Shown here: piece by piece, positions 9,382-17,144 of the stretch
Position numbering within the stretch: position 1 is the stretch's first letter
Layout of the letters: every line of letters begins with the position of its first letter
Origin: Novosphingobium ovatum
Lineage (GTDB): Bacteria; Pseudomonadota; Alphaproteobacteria; Sphingomonadales; Sphingomonadaceae
Reading direction: 5' to 3'
Length of the DNA stretch: 64,000 nucleotides
Assembly (NCBI RefSeq): GCF_009909235.1
Contig: NZ_JAAAPO010000003.1
Coordinates: forward strand, 310,001 to 374,000
The notes under the pieces: generated by a model
Seen by the model: only the letters and a program-made list of their open reading frames with translations
What the model was told of the DNA's origin: nothing
Database searches by the model: none
Made by a program: the position numbers and the translations under genes

Positions 9382-9918
9382 ATGGCCGTTATGACTGCAC
9401 CGCCTTCGAGCAAGGCCGAGATCGTTGATGTGAAGTTCGCGCACAAGGCGCTGGTTGACCGGCTGAGCCCGGGTGGCCGCTATATCGACGCGCAGACCGA
9501 CGTTGACAGCCCGTGGGTGCCTTTTGGCGAAGGCGCGGCGATCAAGCATCTGGCCTTTGACGTGCGTCAGGGGCTGTTTTCGAACATCCTGTGGGTCAAG
9601 GGCCCCGGCGTGGTCGGCACCCACCTGCATCGCGGCACGATCACCATGGTCTGCCTGGAGGGCAGCGTGCGCTATCTGGAATATGACTGGACCGCGACGC
9701 CGGGCGGTTTGATCCTGGAAGTGCCGGGCGAAAGCCACACGCTGGTCACCGAACACCCCGAGGGCTGCAAACTGTTCGGCTGGATGCAGGGCCCGATCGA
9801 CTTTTTCGACGATCAGGCCAATTACGTCGAGACCTGCGACGTGTGGTGGTTCATCAACCATTACGAGACCTATTGCCGCGAAAACAACATCCCCATCAAC
9901 CCCAAGCTGTACGTCTAA
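9382..9918 (+). CDS. cupin, 2,4'-dihydroxyacetophenone dioxygenase-like (second copy)
   Basis: A 178-residue cupin paralogous to the gene at 3920. Both carry a histidine-rich first motif (here THLHRGTITMV), the shared DWTAT stretch and the PGESHTLV second motif. The N-terminal ~50 residues differ strongly between the copies, which suggests different substrates or one oxygenase with an accessory form. The ATG follows GGAGAG by 6 bases. It is separated from the upstream SDR by 119 bases, enough for an internal promoter, and is followed 12 bases later by another SDR. Confidence 0.75.
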   Translation: MAVMTAPPSSKAEIVDVKFAHKALVDRLSPGGRYIDAQTDVDSPWVPFGEGAAIKHLAFDVRQGLFSNILWVKGPGVVGTHLHRGTITMVCLEGSVRYLEYDWTATPGGLILEVPGESHTLVTEHPEGCKLFGWMQGPIDFFDDQANYVETCDVWWFINHYETYCRENNIPINPKLYV

Positions 9919-9930
9919 GGGGCGGGCGCG

Positions 9931-10773
9931 ATGGGCGTTTTGAACCAATTCGACATCGCGGGTCGCAGCGCCATCGTCACCGGTGGCGCCAGCGGCATCG
10001 GCCTTGCCTATGTCGAGACGCTGGCCGAGGCGGGGGTGCGTGTCACGCTGACCGACGTCAACCCGGACGACGCCGCGCGCGAGGGTGAGCGGCTGAAGGG
10101 TGAGGGCTTTGACGTGCGCTGGGCGCGGCTGGACGTGTCCGACCGCGCCGAGACGGAAGCCGTCTTTGCCGCGCATGATGCGGCCTATGGCGGGCTGGAC
10201 ATCGCCTTTGCCAATGCGGGCGTGGGGCTGGGGCCGGGGTTCTGGACTCCGGCGGGCCATCGCGCGCCCGATGGCCAGATCGACACGTTCGATCCCGCTT
10301 TGTGGGACCGGACCGTGGCGATCAACCTGACCGGCGCCTATAACACCATCCGCTCGTCGGTGGCGCTGATGAAGCGCAACACGGGCGAAAATGGTGGGCG
10401 GCGGGGCGGATCGATCGTCTGCACCGCGTCAAACGCGGGGCTGGTGACCGAACCGATCGTGGGCATCCCCTATATGCCGACCAAGGCTGGCGTGCTGCAC
10501 ATGGTCCGCGCGCTGGGGCTGGAGCTGGCCGAATTCGGCATCCGCATCAATGCCATCGCGCCGGGGCCGTTTGTCACCAACATCGGCGGCGGCTGGGTGA
10601 AAAAGGACCCTGTCGCGCGCGCCGCGTGGGACGCCATCGTCCCGCTGGGCCGCATGGCCGAGACGGACCAGATCAAGCCTTTGGCCTTGCTGCTGGCGTC
10701 TGACGCGTCCAACTATATGACCGGTAGCCATGTCGTGATCGATGGCGGCATGATGCTGGGCCATTTCGGGTAA
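9931..10773 (+). CDS. short-chain dehydrogenase/reductase (SDR)
   Basis: A 280-residue classical SDR with TGGASGIG near residue 17, NAGVG after it, and catalytic Ser/Tyr/Lys in CTASNAG and YMPTKAG. The YMPTK form replaces the more usual YxASK. It is longer than the upstream SDR by about 30 residues because of an insert around GHRAPDGQIDTFD. It is likely coupled to the cupin 12 bases upstream. The substrate is unknown; oxidation of a side-chain hydroxyl is plausible. Confidence 0.8.
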   Translation: MGVLNQFDIAGRSAIVTGGASGIGLAYVETLAEAGVRVTLTDVNPDDAAREGERLKGEGFDVRWARLDVSDRAETEAVFAAHDAAYGGLDIAFANAGVGLGPGFWTPAGHRAPDGQIDTFDPALWDRTVAINLTGAYNTIRSSVALMKRNTGENGGRRGGSIVCTASNAGLVTEPIVGIPYMPTKAGVLHMVRALGLELAEFGIRINAIAPGPFVTNIGGGWVKKDPVARAAWDAIVPLGRMAETDQIKPLALLLASDASNYMTGSHVVIDGGMMLGHFG

Positions 10774-10824
10774 TCAGTGCGGGGGCGCGGCTTGGGTCGC
10801 GCCCCCGCCACACAGGAGCTGTTT

Positions 10825-11943
10825 GTGACCACAACCGTTACCGCCGCCGTTTGCCGTTCGACCGATGCGCCCTTTACGCTGGAAACGCTGACGCTGGACG
10901 CGCCGCGCGCCGATGAAGTGCTGGTGAAAATCCACGGCAGCGGCATCTGTCACACCGATCTGGCGGTGCGCGACCGGCAATTGCCGACCCCGTTGCCGAT
11001 CGTGCTGGGCCATGAGGGCGCCGGTGTGGTCGAGGCCGTTGGCGCCGATGTCACCCATGTCAAGGTGGGCGACCGCGTGCTGATGAGCTTTAACTCCTGC
11101 GGCACCTGCCCGTGCTGTCACGATCACAGCCCGACCTATTGCTACAACTTTTTCCCGCATAATTTCATGGGCGCGCGCGCCGATGGCAGCCCCACGCTGC
11201 ACGCCGGGGACGAGGTGGTGCATGGCAATTTCTTTGGCCAGTCCAGCTTTGCCACCCATGCGCTGGCGACGGCGCGCAATGTGGTGAAAATCCCCGACAG
11301 CGCCGCCCATCTCCCACTGCACATGCTTTCGCCGCTGGGCTGTGGCATGATGACGGGCGCGGGCGCGGTGCTGCGCGCGATGCAGGTGCAGGCCGGCATG
11401 CCCATCGCCATCTTTGGCGCGGGGGCTGTGGGTCTGGCCGCGGTGATGGCGGCCAAGATCGCCGGGGCCAACCCGATCATCGCGGTCGATCTGCATGAAA
11501 ACCGTCTGGCGCTGGCGCGTGAACTGGGGGCAACGCACACCTTCAACGGGCGCGAGGACCCGATTGCCCAGATCGCCGCGCTGTGCCCGCAGGGGCTGGC
11601 CTATGCCTTTGACAACACGGGCCTGGCCAGCATCATCGAGGGCGTGTTCCCGCTGATCGCGCCCAAGGGTATTCTGGGCATTGTCGGCGCTTCGGCACCC
11701 GACGCTATGCTCTCGTTCAACGAGAGTTCGCTGATGGGCGGCGGCAAGCGGGTGATCGGCATTCTGGGCGGCGATTCCGATCTGTTCGGCTTCCTGCCCG
11801 AACTGATCGAGCATCATCTGGCCGGGCGCTTCCCATATGACAAGCTGATCCGGGCGTTCCGTTTCGACGACATCAACGCGGCGATCCACGCGGGCGAAAG
11901 CGGCGAAGTGGTCAAGCCCGTGCTGATCATGGCGGAGGGCTGA
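10825..11943 (+). CDS. zinc-dependent aryl/benzyl-alcohol dehydrogenase-like
   Basis: A 372-residue medium-chain zinc alcohol dehydrogenase of the class III/benzyl-alcohol dehydrogenase group. Catalytic zinc ligands are in GICHTD and GHEGAG, four structural-zinc cysteines lie in CGTCPCC...C near residues 95-110, and the cofactor motif is GAGAVGLAAVMAAK. I chose the GTG at 10825 because CAGGAG lies 7 bases upstream; the frame is open for another 16 codons before it. It would interconvert an aromatic alcohol and aldehyde. It sits at the end of the SDR run, 51 bases after the previous stop. Confidence 0.85.
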   Translation: MTTTVTAAVCRSTDAPFTLETLTLDAPRADEVLVKIHGSGICHTDLAVRDRQLPTPLPIVLGHEGAGVVEAVGADVTHVKVGDRVLMSFNSCGTCPCCHDHSPTYCYNFFPHNFMGARADGSPTLHAGDEVVHGNFFGQSSFATHALATARNVVKIPDSAAHLPLHMLSPLGCGMMTGAGAVLRAMQVQAGMPIAIFGAGAVGLAAVMAAKIAGANPIIAVDLHENRLALARELGATHTFNGREDPIAQIAALCPQGLAYAFDNTGLASIIEGVFPLIAPKGILGIVGASAPDAMLSFNESSLMGGGKRVIGILGGDSDLFGFLPELIEHHLAGRFPYDKLIRAFRFDDINAAIHAGESGEVVKPVLIMAEG

Positions 11944-11949
11944 TCGGCC

Positions 11950-11985
11950 ATGCGCGCCGTTGTTATGCCCCAAGGTGCGCAGTAA
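11950..11985 (+). other. 11-codon leader ORF that duplicates the next gene's start
   Basis: A tiny frame encoding MRAVVMPQGAQ, with a TAA stop that shares its last A with the ATG of the next gene (TAATG). The next protein begins MRAVVMQGLHRP, and 16 of the first 18 bases match. It is either a local duplication remnant or a coupled leader peptide. There is no independent evidence of translation. Confidence 0.45.
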
Positions 11986-12992
11986 TGCGCGCCGTAGTGA
12001 TGCAAGGCCTGCACCGGCCGCTGACCGTTGACACCTTGCCCGATCCCACACCGGGCGAGGGCGAGGTGGTGGTCAGCGTTGGGCGCTGCGGCATCTGTGG
12101 TTCGGACCTGCACATGACCGAGGACCCGGCCTATGGCGCGGGGGCGGGCACGGTGCTGGGGCATGAATTCGCTGGTGAGGTGGTGGCGCTGGGGCGCGGG
12201 GTGGAGGGGCTGAAGCTGGGCGACCGGGTGGCCGTCAGCCCGCTCAAATCCTGCGGCCATTGCGACTATTGCCGGCGCGGAGAGGTGCAGTGGTGCGCCC
12301 ATTTCGGCCTGCAGGGCGGGGGCTATGCCGAATATGCCACCACGCGCCCCAACCAATGCGTGCGCCTGCCCGACAGCGCCAGTCTGGATGACGGCGCGAT
12401 TATCGAGCCGCTGGCCGTGGCGCTGCATGGGGTGAACCTGTCGGGGATGAAGGCGGGGGACAGGGTGCTGGTTCTGGGCGCCGGGCCGATTGGCCTTGCC
12501 GTGGCGTTCTGGGCGCGGCGGCGCGGCGCGCGGGCGGTGGTGGTGCAGGATCTGAGCCTGTATCAGCAGGAGCGTGCGCTGGCGATGGGCGCGACCGGCT
12601 ATGTCGCCGATCGCGAAGACCCGGTGGGCGCGGCAATCCGCGCCATGGGCGGCCCGGCCGATGTGGTGTTTGAATGCGTGGGCGTACCGGGACTGATCCA
12701 GCAGGCGGTGGCGCAGGTGGCCAATCGCGGGCGCATTGTGTTGCTGGGCCTGTGCACGCGGCCCGACAGCCTGAACACCTTTGCCATGCTGCAAAAAGAG
12801 GTCACGCTGATCACCAGCGCGTTCTTCTTGCAACAGGAATATGAGGCGGCGCTGGACGCATTGGCCAGCGGCGCGGCGGAGCCCCGCCATCTGGTGACCG
12901 ACACGATCAGTCTGGACGCCACGCCCGACCGGTTCGAGGCGCTGCGCAAACGCACACACGACTGCAAGGTGCTGATCGCACCGATGGCGTAA
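11985..12992 (+). CDS. zinc-dependent alcohol dehydrogenase
   Basis: A 335-residue medium-chain dehydrogenase of the threonine/sorbitol dehydrogenase-like group. The catalytic zinc region is CGICGSD with GHEFAG, the structural zinc has CGHCDYCRRG...C, and the cofactor motif is GAGPIGLAVAFWARRRG. It is complete. It overlaps the stop of the leader ORF, lies 41 bases after the first dehydrogenase, and ends the plus-strand array. Its role next to an aryl-alcohol dehydrogenase may be oxidation of a side-chain polyol or of a second alcohol in the same pathway; this is inference. Confidence 0.82.
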   Translation: MRAVVMQGLHRPLTVDTLPDPTPGEGEVVVSVGRCGICGSDLHMTEDPAYGAGAGTVLGHEFAGEVVALGRGVEGLKLGDRVAVSPLKSCGHCDYCRRGEVQWCAHFGLQGGGYAEYATTRPNQCVRLPDSASLDDGAIIEPLAVALHGVNLSGMKAGDRVLVLGAGPIGLAVAFWARRRGARAVVVQDLSLYQQERALAMGATGYVADREDPVGAAIRAMGGPADVVFECVGVPGLIQQAVAQVANRGRIVLLGLCTRPDSLNTFAMLQKEVTLITSAFFLQQEYEAALDALASGAAEPRHLVTDTISLDATPDRFEALRKRTHDCKVLIAPMA

Positions 12993-12998
12993 GACAGG

Positions 12999-13020
12999 GG
13001 GCGGGGCGCAACACCCGCCC
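12999..13020. terminator. hairpin between convergent genes, terminator-like
   Basis: GGGCGGG and CCCGCCC form a 7-bp GC stem with an 8-base loop between the converging dehydrogenase and SDR genes, followed by GGCCCCGTTCTTC. There is no long T run, so it is a weak intrinsic terminator candidate. Confidence 0.4.
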
Positions 13021-13031
13021 GGCCCCGTTCT

Positions 13032-13916
13032 TCAATCCAAAGCAGGCATGGCCAACAGCGCGTCCACCGCCGCGCGGCGCGTGGCCTCGAACCGCACCCG
13101 CGCCTCGGGCACGGGATCGCCGCTGGCAAAGGCGCCCTCGAACGCGCGGTTGCGGGCGATCAGTTCGTCCAGAAATTCGCCATGCGTCAGGATATGCGGC
13201 GCGTTGGCGCGGATCGCGGCGACCACGCGGCGGCCCATGTCCAGCGGCTCCATCGCCACGCGCATGGCGTCCCACAGGGCGCGGATGAAATCGCCCTCTG
13301 GCCCTGTGGGCGCAGTGCTATTGTCATCGGGGATCGGCACCAGCGCGGTTTTTACCGCACCGGGATAGAGGCAGGACACGCCGATGCCATGGGGGGCAAG
13401 GCTCAGCCGCAGGCTTTCGGTCAGGCCCCGCACGGCATATTTGGCGGTGGAATAGGCGCCCAATCCGGGCAAAGGCACCACGCCTGCCATGCTGGCGGTG
13501 TTGACGATATGGCCGCCCGTGCCCTGTGCCTTGATGATCGGGGCAAAGATTTTGCACCCGTTCGCCACCCCGCCCAGATTGATCGAGAGCGCGCGGTCCC
13601 ACGCCTCGAACTCATCCTCGTCCAGATTGCTGCCGCCGCCAACGCCCGCGTTGTTGCACAGCACATGCACCGCGCCAAAGGTGGCCAGCGCCTCATCGGC
13701 CGCGGCGCGCAGGGCGGCGCGGTCGGAGACGTCGACGCGGATGAAATGGGCCGCGTTCACGCCCTGCAACGCCGCACGCGCGCCGTCCAGATGGGCATCG
13801 GCATAGTCGGCGACGACCACACGCATCCCTTCCTCCAGAAACGCGCGCACCATGCCCAGCCCGATGCCGCTGGCCCCGCCGGTGACAAAGGCCACCTTGC
13901 CGGTAAAATTCTGCAT
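13032..13916 (-). CDS. SDR, LigD/LigL-like C-alpha dehydrogenase family
   Basis: A 294-residue SDR with TGGASGIGLGM near residue 11, NNAGVGG, catalytic Ser in NTASMAG and YSTAKYA. The C-terminal region (ANAPHILTHGEFLDELIARN) resembles the extended tail of the lignin beta-aryl-ether C-alpha dehydrogenases LigD/LigL/LigN, which contain NALYIIPYPEVRE. It lies 14 bases downstream of the next SDR on the same strand, so the two form an operon. The resemblance is partial; oxidation of a benzylic alcohol is the inferred chemistry. Confidence 0.75.
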   Translation of the reverse strand: MQNFTGKVAFVTGGASGIGLGMVRAFLEEGMRVVVADYADAHLDGARAALQGVNAAHFIRVDVSDRAALRAAADEALATFGAVHVLCNNAGVGGGSNLDEDEFEAWDRALSINLGGVANGCKIFAPIIKAQGTGGHIVNTASMAGVVPLPGLGAYSTAKYAVRGLTESLRLSLAPHGIGVSCLYPGAVKTALVPIPDDNSTAPTGPEGDFIRALWDAMRVAMEPLDMGRRVVAAIRANAPHILTHGEFLDELIARNRAFEGAFASGDPVPEARVRFEATRRAAVDALLAMPALD

Positions 13917-13930
13917 GTTCCCGCCTCCGC

Positions 13931-14782
13931 TCAGAACTGGAAGTCAGCCTCGGGGACGCGGGCCATCATGGCGTCGAAACGGCGCTGCATCTGGTCACGG
14001 AAATTGCCGTGGGTGATGATGTAAAGCTCGTTGGCGATGATCGCGTCGGCCACCATCACGCCCACATCCTCTGGCTCCAGCCAGTTGGCGCCGATGTCGC
14101 CAAACTGACGGTGCGCCAGCTTTTCCTCGGACGCGGCCCAGCCCGACCCCTGCTTCAGATGTTCGGGGCGGTTCTGGTTGGCCTGATGGATGTTCGATTT
14201 GGTAAAGCCGGGGAGCAGGCAGCTCATGCCGATATTCTTGCTGTCCAGCACGGCGCGCATGTTTTCGCTGATGTTCAGCACGGCGGCCTTGGCCGCGCCA
14301 TAGATGACGAAATATTCGGGCATCTGCACCACGGCCGCCAGCGACGCGGTGTTGACCACATGGCCGCCGCGCCCATGGGCGATCATCTGCGGCAACATCG
14401 CCTGCAACCCGTTGACCACGCCATTGACATTCACGCCCAGACCAAAGTCCCAGTCGGCATAGCCCGCCTCCAGAATGGGGCCTTCGCTGCCGACACCGGC
14501 GTTGTTGATCAGGATGTCGATGCCGCCATAATCGCGGCTCATCTGCTCGGCCACTTCGGCATAGCGCTGGCGGCTGGTGACGTCGATCTCCACGCTGGCC
14601 ACCTGATTGGAGCGGCCTTCGCCGGCGAACTGTTCCATCGCGTGGGCAATGTGGTCGGGGCGCAGATCGGCGATCACCACCTGCGCGCCGCGTTCCACCA
14701 GCACCTTGGCAATGCCAAGGCCGATGCCGCTGGCGCCGCCGGTGATGAACGCAGTCTTTCCGTGGAAATCGGTGATGGCCAT
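13931..14782 (-). CDS. SDR, LigD/LigL/LigN-like C-alpha dehydrogenase family
   Basis: A 283-residue SDR with TGGASGIGLGIAK, NNAGVGSEGP, catalytic Ser in NTASLA and YGAAKAA. It shares several marks with the C-alpha dehydrogenases of beta-O-4 lignin dimers: a GHVV(N)TASL segment after MIAHGR, KSNIHQANQNRP, and a tail reading NELYIITHGNFRD. It heads the minus-strand pair and is divergent from the MetE-like gene across 193 bases. Its specificity cannot be fixed from sequence; LigD-type action on arylglycerol-beta-aryl ethers or a related benzylic alcohol is plausible. Confidence 0.78.
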   Translation of the reverse strand: MAITDFHGKTAFITGGASGIGLGIAKVLVERGAQVVIADLRPDHIAHAMEQFAGEGRSNQVASVEIDVTSRQRYAEVAEQMSRDYGGIDILINNAGVGSEGPILEAGYADWDFGLGVNVNGVVNGLQAMLPQMIAHGRGGHVVNTASLAAVVQMPEYFVIYGAAKAAVLNISENMRAVLDSKNIGMSCLLPGFTKSNIHQANQNRPEHLKQGSGWAASEEKLAHRQFGDIGANWLEPEDVGVMVADAIIANELYIITHGNFRDQMQRRFDAMMARVPEADFQF

Positions 14783-14975
14783 GGGTCTATCCTCTGTATC
14801 CGGGTTGGGGCGTCAAACGCCTGTTTTTCCGCACTATGGCGCATGGGCGGGCGGCGCGCCAGATGTATTCAATCCTGACGTTTCGTTTTCTTCACTTACG
14901 CGATGTGATCATGTATGGGAACGGCAGGCCAAAGCCCGCACGGGGGCGCCGGCCGCCTGTTTTTGGGAGAGTTTG

Positions 14976-16109
14976 ATGACGCATATCGCCACGACCCATG
15001 TCGGTTCGATGCCACGCGGGGGTGAGTTGACGCAGCTGTTGATCGCGCGTGACCATGGCGATCCCTATGACGCGGACGAGTTTGACGCCAAGGTGGGCGC
15101 CGCCGTCAAGGAAGCGGTCAAGCACCAGGTGGAATGCGGCGTCGACATCGTCTCGGACGGTGAGATCGGCAAGATCGGCTATTCGACCTATATGATCGAG
15201 CGTCTGACCGGCTTTGGCGGACATGTCGACCGCAAGATGGCCGCCGATCTGGCCGAGCACCCCGATCTGGCGAAAAAGCTTTCGGCGATCATGGGCAGTC
15301 AGGAATTCACCCGCGCCAGCTGTGTCGGCCCGATCAAGCTGGTGAACCTGCAACCGCTGCACGACGACATCCGCCGTTTCCGCGCGGCGCTGGACGCACA
15401 TGGCGCGCCCACGACGCAGGGCTTCATGAATGCCGCCTCGCCGGGGCTGATCACCGCGTTTCAGGTGAACAAATACTACCCCAGCCACGAGGCCTATCTG
15501 GCCGATCTGGCCGATGCCATGCGTGAGGAATACGAGACGATCGTCAACGCGGGCTTCCTGTTGCAGCTGGATTGCCCCGATCTGGCGATGAGCCGTCACA
15601 CCGGCTATCAGGACGCGAGCGAGGAAGAGTTCCTGAAGATCGCCGCCGCCAATGTCGAGGCATTGAACGCCGCGACCGCCAATATCCCGCCCGAAAAGAT
15701 GCGCATGCACATCTGCTGGGGCAATTACGAGGGGCCGCATGACCACGACATCCCGCTGGAGCGCGTGATCGACATCGTGCTGAACGCTCGCCCCGGCGTG
15801 GTGCTGTTCGAGGCCGCCAACCCCCGCCACGAGCATGAGTGGAAGGTGTGGGCCGACGCCAAGATCCCTGCCCACAAGGTGCTGGCGCCTGGCATGATCG
15901 ACACCTGCTCGAACTATGTCGAGCATCCCGAGCTGATCGCCCAGCGGATCGAGCGTTTTGCCGGCATCGTTGGCGCTGATCGCGTGCAGGCCAGCACCGA
16001 TTGCGGTTTTGGCACCTTTGCCGGTTATGGCAAGATCGACCCCGAGGTGACGTGGAAGAAGCTGCGCAATCTGCGCGCGGGCGCCGACATCGCCGCAACG
16101 CGGGTCTGA
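14976..16109 (+). CDS. MetE C-terminal-like (cobalamin-independent) methyltransferase-family protein
   Basis: A 377-residue protein of the UROD/MetE-like superfamily, corresponding only to the catalytic C-terminal half of methionine synthase II. Likely zinc ligands are the His/Cys of HICWGNYEGP, a Glu near VLFEAANP, and the Cys of STDCGFGTF. The start at 14976 has GGGAGAG 7 bases upstream. Relatives transfer alkyl groups to thiols, including methyl-folate to homocysteine and epoxyalkane to coenzyme M. Beside O-demethylation genes it could move a methyl or aryl-ether-derived group to a thiol; that is inference. The next gene is its likely IclR regulator, 7 bases on. Confidence 0.72.
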   Translation: MTHIATTHVGSMPRGGELTQLLIARDHGDPYDADEFDAKVGAAVKEAVKHQVECGVDIVSDGEIGKIGYSTYMIERLTGFGGHVDRKMAADLAEHPDLAKKLSAIMGSQEFTRASCVGPIKLVNLQPLHDDIRRFRAALDAHGAPTTQGFMNAASPGLITAFQVNKYYPSHEAYLADLADAMREEYETIVNAGFLLQLDCPDLAMSRHTGYQDASEEEFLKIAAANVEALNAATANIPPEKMRMHICWGNYEGPHDHDIPLERVIDIVLNARPGVVLFEAANPRHEHEWKVWADAKIPAHKVLAPGMIDTCSNYVEHPELIAQRIERFAGIVGADRVQASTDCGFGTFAGYGKIDPEVTWKKLRNLRAGADIAATRV

Positions 16110-16116
16110 TCCGCAC

Positions 16117-16881
16117 ATGGCCGAGCCCACCACATCGGGTGTTGCATCCGGTTCCAGCCACGTCAAATCGGCGATGCGGACGCTGGACATCATCGAGTAT
16201 GTGGTGGCGCGCGGCGCGCCCGTGGTCGCGCAGGAGATCGCCAGCGCGCTGGTTATCCCGGTCTCCTCGCTGTCCTATCTGCTGGCGACGCTGGTTGAGC
16301 GGGGCTATCTGGCGCGTGAGGGGCGGACCTATGTGCCGGGGCCGGGGCTGACCCGGCTGCAGGCCCGCGCCGAGCCCACGATCGAGGACAAGGTCGCCCC
16401 GCTGGTCCGCGCGTTGCGGGTGCAGTTGAACGAAACGGCCAGCTTTTTCGTGCGCGAGGGGTGGGAACTGTTGACGCTGGTGACCGAAACCAGCGACCAT
16501 GCGTTGCGCTATGCCATTGCGGTGGGATCGCGCGCGCCGCTGCACAGCATGGCGGCGGGCAAGGCAATTCTGGCCGCGCTCCCCCCGGCCGAGGTGGCGC
16601 GCTATCTGGCCGAGACCACGCGCGCCCGCTACACCGACACCACCATGGTTGAACCGGACGCCTTGCTGGCCGAGCTGGAGCGCATCCGCAAGACCGGCAT
16701 TGCCCGCACCCGCAGCGAATATTCGATGGGGATCGAGGGCGTTGGCTGCGCCGTGGTGATGGACGGGGAAGTGACCGGCGCGTTCAGTGTGGCGATCCCT
16801 TCGGTACGGTTTGATGCGGGGGTGGAGCGCCGCGTGGGGGCCTTGCTGGGCAAGACGGCGGCGCTGCTGGACGCGGAATAG
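16117..16881 (+). CDS. IclR-family transcriptional regulator
   Basis: A 254-residue IclR regulator. The N-terminal winged HTH (SAMRTLDIIEYVV ... ALVIPVSSLSYLLATL) is followed by the IclR effector domain with SMAAGKAILAALP near residue 145 and the conserved EYSMGIEGVGCAVV region. IclR proteins commonly control aromatic catabolism, for example PcaR/PobR-type regulators. It is co-oriented with and 7 bases from the MetE-like gene. Likely targets are that gene, the divergent SDR pair, or the Rieske/O-demethylase region that follows. Confidence 0.88.
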   Translation: MAEPTTSGVASGSSHVKSAMRTLDIIEYVVARGAPVVAQEIASALVIPVSSLSYLLATLVERGYLAREGRTYVPGPGLTRLQARAEPTIEDKVAPLVRALRVQLNETASFFVREGWELLTLVTETSDHALRYAIAVGSRAPLHSMAAGKAILAALPPAEVARYLAETTRARYTDTTMVEPDALLAELERIRKTGIARTRSEYSMGIEGVGCAVVMDGEVTGAFSVAIPSVRFDAGVERRVGALLGKTAALLDAE

Positions 16882-16884
16882 GTT

Positions 16885-17067
16885 TCAGGCGCCGTGGTGG
16901 GCGCGCGGGATGCGCTTGCCCTTGGTCCGGCTGGTCAGGTGATAGGCCCGGCACCGTTCACAGCCATAGGGGCGCAGGATGATGTCCGCCTCCAACGCCG
17001 CAGCCAAGGCTTCGGCATAGGTGGCGTAGCGGCGTTTGGACGCACAGATGCGGGCACGGGTGCGCAT
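16885..17067 (-). CDS. small basic CxxC protein, unknown function
   Basis: A 60-residue, arginine/lysine-rich protein starting MRTRARICASKRRY. It contains a CERC motif followed by AYHLTSR, a pattern seen in small conserved alphaproteobacterial proteins of unknown function. A start 12 bases upstream (MQATMRTR) is also possible. The frame remains open further upstream but that part has low-complexity proline/arginine shadow composition. It is divergent from the Rieske gene at 17145 and converges on the IclR gene 3 bases away. Confidence 0.55.
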   Translation of the reverse strand: MRTRARICASKRRYATYAEALAAALEADIILRPYGCERCRAYHLTSRTKGKRIPRAHHGA

Positions 17068-17144
17068 GGTTGCCTGCATGCGCGCTGGCGGCCTTTGGGG
17101 CAAGGGGGCTGGTGCGCGGCGGGGGTGGTGATAGGCTTCGCGCC

